The notes under the pieces: generated by a model
Databases searched by the model: none
Told to the model about the DNA's origin: nothing
Seen by the model: only the letters and a program-made list of their open reading frames with translations
Translations under genes and position numbers: made by a program
Part shown: positions 9,877-19,406 of the stretch, piece after piece
Layout: each line of letters begins with the position of its first letter
How positions within the stretch are numbered: the first letter of the stretch is position 1
Assembly: GCF_000372725.1 (NCBI RefSeq)
Contig: NW_005199274.1
Span: 234,169-298,168 of the forward strand
DNA length: 64,000 nucleotides
Source: Emiliania huxleyi CCMP1516
Taxonomy: Eukaryota > Haptophyta > Isochrysidales > Noelaerhabdaceae
Direction: 5' to 3'

Positions 9877-11510
9877 CTAGCAGAAGGTCGCGTTCTGCGC
9901 CAGCTTGGCCAGACCTCCGAGCGAGGTCTCCTTGTACTTCGGCTTCATGTCCTGCCCCGTCTTCCACATGACCTCGATGACTGTATCCAGCGAGATTACC
10001 CGCTGGTGCTCACTTCGCATGGCGAGCCGCGCCGCGTCGACAGCGCGCGTCGCACCCAGTCCGTTGCGCTCGATGCACGGGATTTGCACCTTGCCGTCGA
10101 CCTATGCACAGGCCCTCGGAGTTTACAGAGGTGCCATGCACATCGCTCGTCGATGGGCTCGCCGTCGCCGACCGGGTCGCAGGTCAGCCCGAGGTTGTGC
10201 TCCATCGCAATCTCGGCCGCCATTTCCACCTGGCGGAGCGAGCCGCCGAGCGCGGCCGCAAGGCTGCCTGCGGCCATGGAGCATGCGACGCCGACCTCCC
10301 CCTGGCACCCCACCTCCGCGCCGCTGATGCTCGCTCCCTTTTTGAAAAGCCCACCGATCACCGAGGCGGTAAGCAGCATCTCCGCGAGGCCGTTCGCGTT
10401 CGCCCCCGGCACAAATTCGGAGTAGTACTTGCAGACGGCGGGCAGTATTCCAGCTGCGCCATTGGTTGGCGCGGTCACTACCCTACCGCCGGCTGCATTC
10501 TCCTCGTTGACCGCCATTGCCCAAGCCACGACCCAATCGCTCTTCTCGGCGGCGGCACCCGCTCGTTTTAGCCAGTTCCGGTCCATCGAGGCGCGCCGCA
10601 CCACCGCGCCGCCCTCCTCGAGGGGCCCGCTCGCGCGCATACCCCTCTCGATGCACGCGTCCATGGTCGTCCAGATTGCCGCGAGATAGCGATCCAGCTC
10701 CTCTTCGCTCCGCTCGGACAGCTCGTTCCGTCGGGCTAGCTCCGCGACAGTGGTCCCCTCGCGCTCGCACAGCGCAAACAGCTCGGCCGCGTTGGCAAAG
10801 GGGAACGGCGCCGCTCGCGGAGCCTCCCCGCTCGAGACTTGTCCCACCTTGGCGCGCGAGTCGTCCTGCTTAACGCCGTCATGGTCGACGAAAAAGCCGC
10901 CGCCAATCGAGTAGTAGGTCTCCTCGAAGAGCGGCGGCGCGGCAGGATCGCCGAGCGCGGCGAAGGACATGCCATTCGTGTGATACGGCAGCAGCTCATC
11001 CCCGCGGATCTCGATGTCGGTCCTCGGGTCGAACGCAATTCGGTGCGATCCATTCAGCAGCAGTGTGCGCTCGCTCCGGATGGCCTCCAACCGAGCCGGC
11101 ATGGTGTCGATGTCGACACTCGCGGGCAGCGAGCCCTCTAGGCCGAGTTGGATGGCCGTGAAGGTACCGTGCCCGAATCCAGTCAGTGCAAGCGAGCCAT
11201 ACACCTTGACCACCACCGATTTGGTCGACCCGAGCATGCCCTGCTGCTCGAGAATCTGCGCGAACTTGGCGCCCGCGCGCATCGGTCCAACCTAGAACGG
11301 AGAAGTTCGAGTCTGGGATCGGGGGCAAGCACAGTCTAGCATTCGGGGCAAGCACACAGTGTGGGAGGAGGACGGGCCGATGCCAATCGAGAAGAGATCA
11401 AAGCAGGAGATGTGCGCGCTTCCGCTGGACTTGTGGCGTGCTGCGCCGTTGCGACATCGCCGCAAGAGCGGTGCAGCACCTCCAACCTGCGCCGCCGCGA
11501 GCAGACGCAT
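9877..11510 (-). CDS. L-serine dehydratase, bacterial iron-sulfur type
   Basis: Three exons (11358-11510, 10173-11291, 9877-10101) join in phase 0 with GT-AG introns of 66 and 71 nt; 498 residues. Exon 1 gives an Arg-rich leader ([17 protein letters not shown]) that looks mitochondrial, then [17 protein letters not shown], continued by [14 protein letters not shown], the hallmark of SdaA-type enzymes. SDH-beta and SDH-alpha domains follow in one chain. Likely cluster ligands lie in [10 protein letters not shown] and [18 protein letters not shown], and the protein ends in a cysteine (NATFC), as in bacterial enzymes whose terminal Cys enters the active site. The reaction is L-serine to pyruvate and ammonia through an oxygen-sensitive [4Fe-4S] cluster. 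Full family length, no defect seen. Confidence 0.95.
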
Positions 11511-11938
11511 CAACGGCGCTACGCCCGTCGGTTGTGCTGCTACAGTTTTGCGGGGACGGCCGTCTAGCCTTCGGTCTTATTTTTTCAGTGTACTCTCCCT
11601 TTTCGCTCAGTGTATGTGGCTCCTACGGAGCTACCTGTCGCGCTTCTAGTATGCACCACCGCGGCTCCAATTTCGACTAGCCGCCTCGCCCTCCGCTGAT
11701 CGTGTGGTTGCGCCCCGCCCGCCCGCGTGGACAGGACCCTCTTCGAGGCGTGGCTCTCGACGCAGAGGGCCGACAAGACGGCGGTCTGAAGGTTTCGCCG
11801 CCTGACGGTGCAAAGGGCGGCAAGAAGGCTAAGGGCAAGCCCAAGGCGTTGAGGATCGAGAGGGGTCCTCCCGTACCAATGCGGACGGAATCGACCCTAT
11901 CCAGTGTGCTCAAGTGCTCAAGTTGAGGATCAGCGATC
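11511..11938. other. Upstream region of two divergent genes; weak coding-like stretch
   Basis: The plus frame around 11740-11925 reads a Lys-rich stretch (GAKGGKKAKGKPKALRIE) that could be a lost exon, but no start or splice partner is visible. A TTTTTTCAGTGTA word at about 11580 resembles one at about 27450. Confidence 0.35.
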
Positions 11939-12234
11939 GAGAGAATGGCGAGAGAATGGCGAGAGAATGGCGAGAGAATGGCGAGAGAATGGCGAGAGAA
12001 TGGCGAGAGAATGGCGAGAGAATGGCGAGAGAATGGCGAGAGAATGGCGAGAGAATGGCGAGAGAATGGCGAGAGAATGGCGAGAGAATGGCGAGAGAAT
12101 GGCGAGAGAATGGCGAGAGAATGGCGAGAGAATGGCGAGAGAATGGCGAGAGAATGGCGAGAGAATGGCGAGAGAATGGCGAGAGAATGGCGAGAGAATG
12201 GCGAGAGAATGGCGAGAGAATGGCGAGAGAATGG
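11939..12234. repeat. About 27 near-perfect tandem copies of an 11-bp unit (GAGAATGGCGA)
   Basis: An uninterrupted array of the 11-mer GAGAATGGCGA just upstream of the lipase start. As 11 is not a multiple of 3 and the unit makes no stop in any phase, all six frames stay open, giving artificial 11-residue peptide repeats (ENGERMAREWR on plus, HSLAILSPFSR on minus). The array lies in the promoter, 5' UTR or a 5' intron of the lipase and should not be translated into an annotation. Confidence 0.95.
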
Positions 12235-12293
12235 TATTCATGGTTAGGCACCCTCGAGTGAGGCGGGCTGTTCGTCGACACACAGGCACTCCC

Positions 12294-13311
12294 ATGTGTC
12301 GCATATTTGCCATCCTAGTCGCCCTCGCGCTCCCAACGAGCACGTCCGCTATTGCTGCGGCGCATGTTGCGGCGCCTTCTCGCCGTCCGCCGCCGTCGAT
12401 GCTCGCGGCTGCTGACGACCGCTGGGCGGCGGCAAGAGAGGCGGGCGAGCGCACCAGCCAGCGGACAGACCTTCTCGCGAGGTCTCTGCTCGCCGCACGC
12501 GCGTGCTCGCTGGCCTTCGTGCCTCCCTCCGCGATTCGGTACGAGCCCTACGCCAAGGGCCTCCGCTGCGTCGCTCAGATTGAGGACCCGGCGACCCTCT
12601 CCGGTGCCACCGTGCTCGAGACGGCGGCGGGCGAGGTGGTGCTTGCATGCCGCGGCTCAGCCTCCTTCAAGAACTTTGGCACGACGACTGACATCGGCCC
12701 CGAGCCGTTGCTCGCCAACCCAATGGCGCGCGTGCACCGCGGCTTCCAGCGGGCGAGCGAGGGGATGTGGCCTCTCCTGCGTCCGCACCTGCCGGCGACG
12801 GGAGGAAGGCTACTGGTGACGGGCCACTCGCTCGGTGGCGGGACGGCCACCCTGCTCGCGCTCAAGTGCGAGGCGGCTGGGCTGACGCCGGAGCTCATCA
12901 CTGTGGCGGGGCCGCGCCTCGGCGACGCCGCCTTCGCGTCCCACTACCGCGAGCGTTGCGGCGAGGCGGTGCATTTGGTGCACGAGAGGGACGAGGTGCT
13001 CACGTCCAACACGAAGCTGTGGGACGACCTGGGCTTCGCGCACGTCGGACGCGTGGCGCGGCGGGGCTGTGTGAGGCTTGCGCGCTTCGGGCGTGCTCTG
13101 TGACTCGCGTCCGCCTCTCGCGTAGGTGCGGGCGGAGCAAAAGGTGGAGAGGCTGTACGACGACGGCAGCGGGGAGGCGTGCCTGGCAGCCGAGGGAGGG
13201 GGTGGCCCTCCCTCCCTTCAGGGCATCCTCGTCGACCACTGCGAGTACCTTGGACTGTACATCGGCGTACGCGCGGAGCACCCATCGGTGTGGCTGCGCC
13301 CTCCCTGGTGA
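12294..13311 (+). CDS. Secreted class-3 (fungal-type) lipase
   Basis: Exons 12294-13070 and 13126-13311 join in phase 0 over a 55-nt GT-AG intron; 320 residues. MCRIFAILVALALPTSTSA is a signal peptide. The core reads VVLACRGSASFKNFGTT (oxyanion region), then GHSLGGG at about residues 177-183 with the nucleophile Ser, then VAGPRLGD, and exon 2 ends in DHCEYLGLYIGV carrying the candidate catalytic His. This is the lipase-3 order, so triacylglycerol or galactolipid hydrolysis outside the cell or in the endomembrane system is likely. The frame stays open upstream through the 11-bp array, but the ATG before the signal peptide is the sensible start. Confidence 0.85.
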
Positions 13312-13341
13312 AGGTAAGGTAAGGTAAGGTAAGGTAAGGTA
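13312..13341 (+). repeat. AAGGT pentanucleotide array directly after the lipase stop
   Basis: Six copies of AAGGT begin one base after the TGA. Each unit reads G|GTAAG, a consensus splice donor, so the array creates a cluster of potential 5' splice sites at the gene end. Confidence 0.85.
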
Positions 13342-13719
13342 AACTTCTCCACACACACGAGGTGGTGGGGCAAGGGGGGGCAACCCTCGCGTCTCCACGT
13401 CTAACGACAGGAGCCCCACGGCATTCAAAGTGCAAGGCCCGGTGCGCGTGGGCTCCCCCTCTGGTGAATGTGTTCCATCTCTCTATCTCAATCTACAACC
13501 ATCAGTGACTCATCAGTGCTTTGAAATGGAGTACTGTCAGCACACAGCTGATACCGGATCACAGTTGTAGAGTGGAGAATAGGCTGCTACGGCTCTATAC
13601 TCTAGGGGAGAAACTCGAGGGGAGAAACCATCTAAATAACGTCTATTTCACACGTGAAGCACGAGAGACGAGTTCGATGCCTTGCCGCTTGGAGCACTTA
13701 GGGGGAGTCTCTGGGGGGA

Positions 13720-14345
13720 CGCGGGGGCCCCCGGAGGCACCGTGCGCCGCGCCGCAGTGCGGAAACGGGGCTCCGGCTCTCATACTCGCTCATACTACCG
13801 ACTTCCCGATTAAGCTAGGTTAATCAGTGGGCAGATTTGGAGAGATCTCGAGGAGTACACACAGATAGACCCTCCAACTATCAAAAAACTCCAACCTGAT
13901 CGGTCGTACTGACCGCCGACAGATAACTCCAGACAGCAGACGAGGCCGACGACGTCTGCACGCGGCCGGCCGGGCGAGAGGCTTGACACGATCCGACCCT
14001 GCGACCCTGACGCTGCTGCTCTAGCTATCAGACATGCACGGCTGACTGCTGCCACAATGTGCGACCTGTGCTGGCCCACTTGGCGGCCTTCCCGGTCAGT
14101 GGTGAGGCGCAGTTCAGAGCTGTCGATGGCGCGATCCGCCGCACTGGTCCCACATTGGTGACACTAGACCACCAAGTTTTCCGGTCCAAGAGAGAGGCAC
14201 CATCGCTGTCCTGAGAAGGTGCGTGGTCCCTCTTGACTGCCCATGCGCGCGAGGCTGTGTAGGCATAGGCTCGAGAGTGCCAGCAGCCAATCCGAGGTGA
14301 CGCGCATTGCGCCAGAAGCGTGCACACGATGGAATGGCACCTTTA
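13720..14345 (-). repeat. Dispersed repeat family B, copy 1
   Basis: About 620 bp closely match, in reverse complement, the segment 38335-38960. Landmarks are the CTTCTGGCGCAATGCG end at about 14305-14325 and the CACTGCGGCACGGCG-type end near 13750. No protein-coding role is evident. Identity appears high over the whole length, so the copies are young. No clear terminal inverted repeat is seen. Confidence 0.8.
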
Positions 14346-14697
14346 CGATATCAACCTGAGGGGGACAATCGCGCGCTTTGTCGAGCATTTTACTTGTTGC
14401 CATGGCTGTTTTTTTATCGTGGAGGTAAAGGCCCTCATAGAAAGCGCAAAAGAAATACCATTAGGTCGCATGAGGAGGCTGGCAGGGCGCACTTTAGGAC
14501 GGTGCCGACGGGATGCGGCTCGAAGGGCGACACCTAGGGCGACACTCACTGCAAAATTCTCGCGGACACGCGTGGTGGCGGCGTGCCGTCCTCCCATCCC
14601 TCCCGTGGGCTGTCTCTTTTCTTTCTTTCTTTCTTTCTGTTCATTCGGGGGGGTTTTCTTCCCGCCCGCCAAACCGTCGCAGGCGGCCAAACACAAA

Positions 14698-17600
14698 ATG
14701 GCGATCCGGCAGGACCTCCTCGGCTCCATCGCGGGCTTCGACGGCTGGTGGGAGGCACAGCGCCGAGCCGCAGCTCCAGCCGCGCCTGCCAGCCACGCCT
14801 CCGGCAGCGCCGACCGCCACGAACCCTTCAGCCTACTTCTCCCGACGACGCACCTCAAGCTGTCGGCAACGGCGGCGGAGGCGCCCGTCAGGGACGCTCG
14901 CGTGCCCGTTCGGCCGCTCGTCTTTTCCGGCGCCGGGCCCGCGCAGCCGCCTCCCGCAGCGGCACCGCCGCCGCCGCCGCCCGCACCGCTCAGGCCGGCC
15001 GCCTCGGAGGCGGCGGCGGCTGGTGCGCAAGCCTTCGCCGTCGGTGGCCCCGAAGCGGCGACTCGCGCTTCTGCCGCGCGTCACAGGGGAAGCTCCACCG
15101 CGGTGCGCCCGCGCCATGGCTCCGCTCCGCCGACGCCGGCTGAGGCTGCGGCGGCCTTCCGGGAGGGGGTGCGGGAGGGGGAGGAGGCGGCGGCGGGTGG
15201 CGGCGGGCGCAGCGGGCGGCGGAGGAGGAAGGCGTGGGACGACGGCGGCGGCGGCGGCGGCGGCGGCGGCGACGTTCGCGGCGGCGGCGGCTTGTTTGAC
15301 CCGTCCCTCCGGTTGACTGCGCTGCGCGAGGAGGAGAGGAGGCTGGAGCGGCGGGCGAGCGCGGCGACGCTGCCGCTCTCGGCGCTGGAGGAGCAGCTTG
15401 GGCGCGTCCGCGCGTGGCTGCGCCCGGCGGGCGGCGGCGGAGCGGCGGAGGGAGAGCCACGGCTCGGTCCGTCGACAAAGGCGCAGCTGCGGCGGCTAGT
15501 GAGGCGCGGGGGGCGTAGAATGCGGAGTCGCAAAGGGGGGCTTGTTCCTGCATCGCGCCGGGCGGCCGGGACGACACGCGCACAGCCGCGCCCCGCAGCT
15601 CTCCGCGTCCGCGCGAGACGCAGGGGTGTGATGGCGGCGCACGCGGTAGCCTCGCATGTTTGGCACTGCAGGCTGGAGGCGGAGGCGGCGGCGGCAAAGC
15701 CTCAGGACGTCACGGCGAGGCAGTCGCTCGAGGCGGAGGTGCGGGCGCTGTCGCGCGATGTGTTTGTGGGGCACGCGCAGGCGTGGCCCGGCTGCGGCGA
15801 GATTGGCCGAGATTCGGCCGAGATGTGACCGAGATTTGACCGAGATTTGACCCGAGACCAGGCGTGGCCGGGCTACGACGAGGCGAAGCGACGCGTTGCC
15901 GTCGCCGCCGGCTACCAAGACGCCAAGGCCGGCTTCGAAGAGGCGCGCCCCATCGCGTGCTTCGCGTGCGAAATCACACAGATCACACCGGATCACACCA
16001 GACCATACTATGTCACGCCAGATCACACCAGACCGCCCCAGATCACACCAGACCGCACGAGGGTAGGCGCGCCGCACCGCCTACCTGGGGTACGCGCAGG
16101 CGCGAAGCAAGGCTGCACCTCGGAGCCTGGGACGCAGCTTTTTGGGGACCCCCCCCCCCCCCCCCCTCGGATCTCTCGTCGGTAGGCGCGAGGCAAGGGC
16201 GCGCCGCCGAAGAGCGCCGCCGCCGCTCCCGCCGCCGCCGCCGCTTCGCCGGGTAGTCTCTCCCTCCCTCCGGCGCTCGCCCGCACAGAGCAGAGCCAGA
16301 CATCGCTCTCCTCGCAGCCCTCTCGGAGCCCGCTCGGAACGCCGTTCTCGTAGGCGCCAACCGCCTCCAAGACCAGAGTTTCGCATCGGGACGCGAGGCG
16401 CAGGGACGCGCCGCCGGCTCGGCCAACGCGGACCCAGCAGCAGCAGCTGCTGCTGCAACAACCGCAGCAGCAGCAGCAACCGCCACAGCCGCCGCAGCAG
16501 CAGCAACAACAGCAGCAACACCCGCAGCCGCCGCCGCCGCCGCCGCCGCCCGCGCCGCCGCACGCGCCGCCGTTTCGCCCATCTCGCTCGCCGCCGCCGG
16601 CAGCCTCGTCGTCCGCGGCAGCTGTCCCGGCTGCTGCGGGTGGTGGTGGTGGTGGTGGTGGTGGTGGTGGTGGTGGTGGTGGTGGTGCGGCAGCGGCGGC
16701 GGCGGCGGCGGCGGCTGCGGCTTGCGCGGTCGCTGCGGTGGGCGAGGCGGGCGGATGGGTCGCTGCTGAGGCGGGCGAGGGCGACTTTGCGGGTTTGGTC
16801 GACCCTGCGGAGGCCAGGCGCAGCGACACTTCCGAGACACGTCCTGGACACGTCCTAGACACCCTTCCGAGACCTCTCCCCATCGCCGCCCTTCCCCCAC
16901 CGCGGTCCCCGCCCTTCCCCTATCGGACATCCGCACGCCGGTCGACACCGCTGCCTCCCCTCTGCCCGCCGACACGCCCGAGGACACGTCCATGACACGT
17001 CCATGACACGTCCATGACACGTCCATGACACGTCCGTGACACTCGCCCGCCGACACGCCCTCCGACACGCCCGCGGGACACGCCCGCGGAACACGTCGGC
17101 CGACACGCCCACGACGCGCCCGCAGGCGGATCGGCGACGCGGCGCTCGCGCGGCCGGCTGCCGAGCGGCGCGTGTTTGCCGAGTCAGACGCGTCCCTGTT
17201 TGCTGGCGGCGGCGGCGGGTGGAGCCGGCCCTCTTTCAGAGGAGCGTCCCGGGGCTCTGGTGGCACGAGACGGGCGCGGCTTGGGTCGCCGTAGGTGCGA
17301 CGAGACGCTCCGTGGGGAGGGCGCGGCGCGTGGCGGTACGGAGGTTCCGCCCGAAGGTCAAGGCGCGCCCCGGGGGGAGGGCGGAGAGGCGCAGGCGGGT
17401 GCGGCTGGTGTGGGGCTGGTGTCCCCGCCACAACCACGGGGGGGCGAGGCTGCGGGCGCGGTGTCGGCGGCGGCGGGCGAGGCTGCGGCGGGGTGGGTGT
17501 CTGCGGAGGTGCGGCAGATCACCTCCGACCTTGCGGCGGTGCGGGAGGAGGTTTGCCCGCTGCTTCACGGGAGGGGGTCGTGCAGAGCGCGTCCCCACAC

Positions 17601-17726
17601 AGCCATTGGGAGCAGGTTCGCTCGCTGGCGGCGACGCTCGCAGGCCGGCTGGCGACGGGCGACGGGCGCCGGAGAGGGGAAGAGGAGGACGAGGAGGGGG
17701 ACGACGCGGCGGCAGCGGCAGTGATG

Positions 17727-17766
<40 letters not shown>

Positions 17767-19056
17767 TGGGCAGCTGCTGCTCCGCTCTCCGCTCTTCCCG
17801 CTCCCAGGCGCAGCTCCGGCGAGGCGCGAGGGGAGGCACGCGCTCCGCTGCTGGCGGCGTGTACCCGATGCCCTCTCCCGCTTCGGCCGCCGCCCGGCGC
17901 GAAGGGGCGAGCTTCCCGGAGGCGTCGTCTCCCGCGGCGGTGGGGCTGTGGACCATTCCGCGAGACCCTTCCGCGACCCTTCCGCGACCCTTCCGCGACC
18001 TTTCCGCTTCTAGGCGTCCCGCGTCGGCGGGGCTGCCGGCGGCGGCACGCGCCAAGGCGGCGGCAGGCCATTCGACGGCCGGCGCGCGGAGCGGAGCGGG
18101 CGGGAGGCGATGCCCGCGTCCGCGCCCGTGGCCGCGCCCGAGTCGCCCGCGTCCGGGCTCGAGTCGCGCGCCGCCGTCCGCGCCGCCCGCCGCCCCCTCA
18201 GCGGCCGCGAGAAGAGCGAGGTGCGCGCGGCGCTGTCTGTGCTCGACGAGATCTCAGGCGAGCGGCCACCCCGCTTGGCCAGCGAGAGAGGAGCAGCTCG
18301 GCCGCGCTTCGCCTGCACCCCGGCTTGACCACCCCCCCGCCCACCCACCCCCCACCCTCGCCTCCCACGCTGCCAGGCGAGCACGCCGCACTGTACGACA
18401 AGTGGGTCCTTGGCATGGGCGGCTCGGCGCTGGCGGACACCTTCAGCGGCGGCGCCTCTTGCGCCTCCGCGCTGCCGGCCGCATCGCGCGCCGCCGCCGC
18501 CGCCGCCGCCTCCTCCACTTCTGCTTCCGCCGCCTTCCCCGCCGCAGCTCCGCTTCCGGTTCGCGCCCACGGCGGCGGCGGCCTAGGGGCCGCCGCCCCG
18601 GCGGCGGCTGTACACCGGTGGAGGAGCAGCAGGCGCGCCGCGAGACGCGAGCCGCCATCCCCCACCCCACCCGCCACCGCCCACCCGCCGAAGGCTGACG
18701 GCCCCCCTCCTCTCTCGCCCCATCCCCTCTCGCCCCTCCGCCTGCAGGCCCACGCGCGGCGTGCAGCTGCCGCCCGCCATCGAGGCGGCGATCTGGCGCG
18801 ACCGCGCCGCTTTCGACGCCACCTCCGGCCGCGGCGACGGCTCGCAGCCGTGGGTGCGCCGGGATCCACCCGAGGCCTGCTCAGATCACCCGCTGCAGAC
18901 TTTGGGGGTCCAATCTCCCGCTCGCACCGCCCCCGACAGGCCCTCCTCGAGCGCATCGCCTCGGAGCTCGCCGACGAGGTGGTGGAGGCGACCGCGCGCG
19001 AGCTGCTCGCCGCTGCGGACGCGTCCGTCGAGGCGCTGTGCGAGGAGGAGTGCTAG
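14698..19056 (+). CDS. Low-complexity Gln/Pro/Gly-rich protein, function unknown
   Basis: The N-terminal exons are solid: 14698-15780, 15862-15942, 16067-16099, 16186-16272 and a long one from 16354. They join in phase 0 across four GC-AG introns (81, 124, 86 and 81 nt). The protein opens with MAIRQDLLGSIAGFDGWWEA, has Pro, Ala and Gly runs, then AWPGYDEAKRRVAVAAGY and, after 16354, poly-Gln, poly-Pro and poly-Gly tracts. Downstream exonic pieces are VSAEVRQITSDLAAVREEV (about 17495-17555), ALYDKWVLGMGGSALADTF (about 18388-18445), GVQLPPAIEAAIWRDRAAF (about 18755-18815) and a helical C-terminus LLERIASELADEVVEATARE (stop at 19056). Middle exon borders are unresolved; introns there hold 11-bp repeats (CATGACACGTC at 16985-17040, CCTTCCGCGAC at 17960-18000). 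The build suggests a scaffold or nuclear protein, but no family is recognised. Confidence 0.65.
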
Positions 19057-19406
19057 CGGCCGGGGACGTAGCGCGTACTAGACGCCCGCGTCCTCCTCTC
19101 TCTGACCACTCTGCGACGTACCTCTCACGTCTCTGTGCCGGCATGCGTCGAAAAACCTCACATGTCTGCTACCTAGTCTGCGCGCCGATTTCACTTTTCG
19201 ATTGAGAACGGCCGGAGTGCTTTCTTGATCTTCTCTTCATGCCAGAGAGTCTGCGCCGTGAGAGGGGCTTTATATTCTTTCTTTCCGATTTTTTTGCTCA
19301 CACCGATATTCCCGACATCCCGAGCATCATCGCATCTCGTCATCACGCACGCCTCACGCCTCACTCACCGCCACACCCCGCTCACAAGCCCGCCCTTCCT
19401 CACACG
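19057..19406. other. 3' flanks of convergent genes
   Basis: About 350 bp without a supported gene. It contains TTTCTTTCC and other pyrimidine-rich words and CTCAC-rich DNA, probably both 3' UTRs. Confidence 0.5.

Noticed and set aside
11939-12234. CRISPR array
   Set aside because: Direct 11-bp tandem units without spacers in a eukaryotic context.
11904-12261. Repetitive ENGERMAREWR and HSLAILSPFSR proteins on the two strands
   Set aside because: Products of translating the 11-bp array, which is open in all six frames.
16440-16720. Minus-strand Gly/Cys/Ala- and His/Thr-rich frames opposite the poly-Gln region
   Set aside because: Shadows of the CAG, CCG and GGT tracts; the plus frame joins upstream exons exactly in phase.
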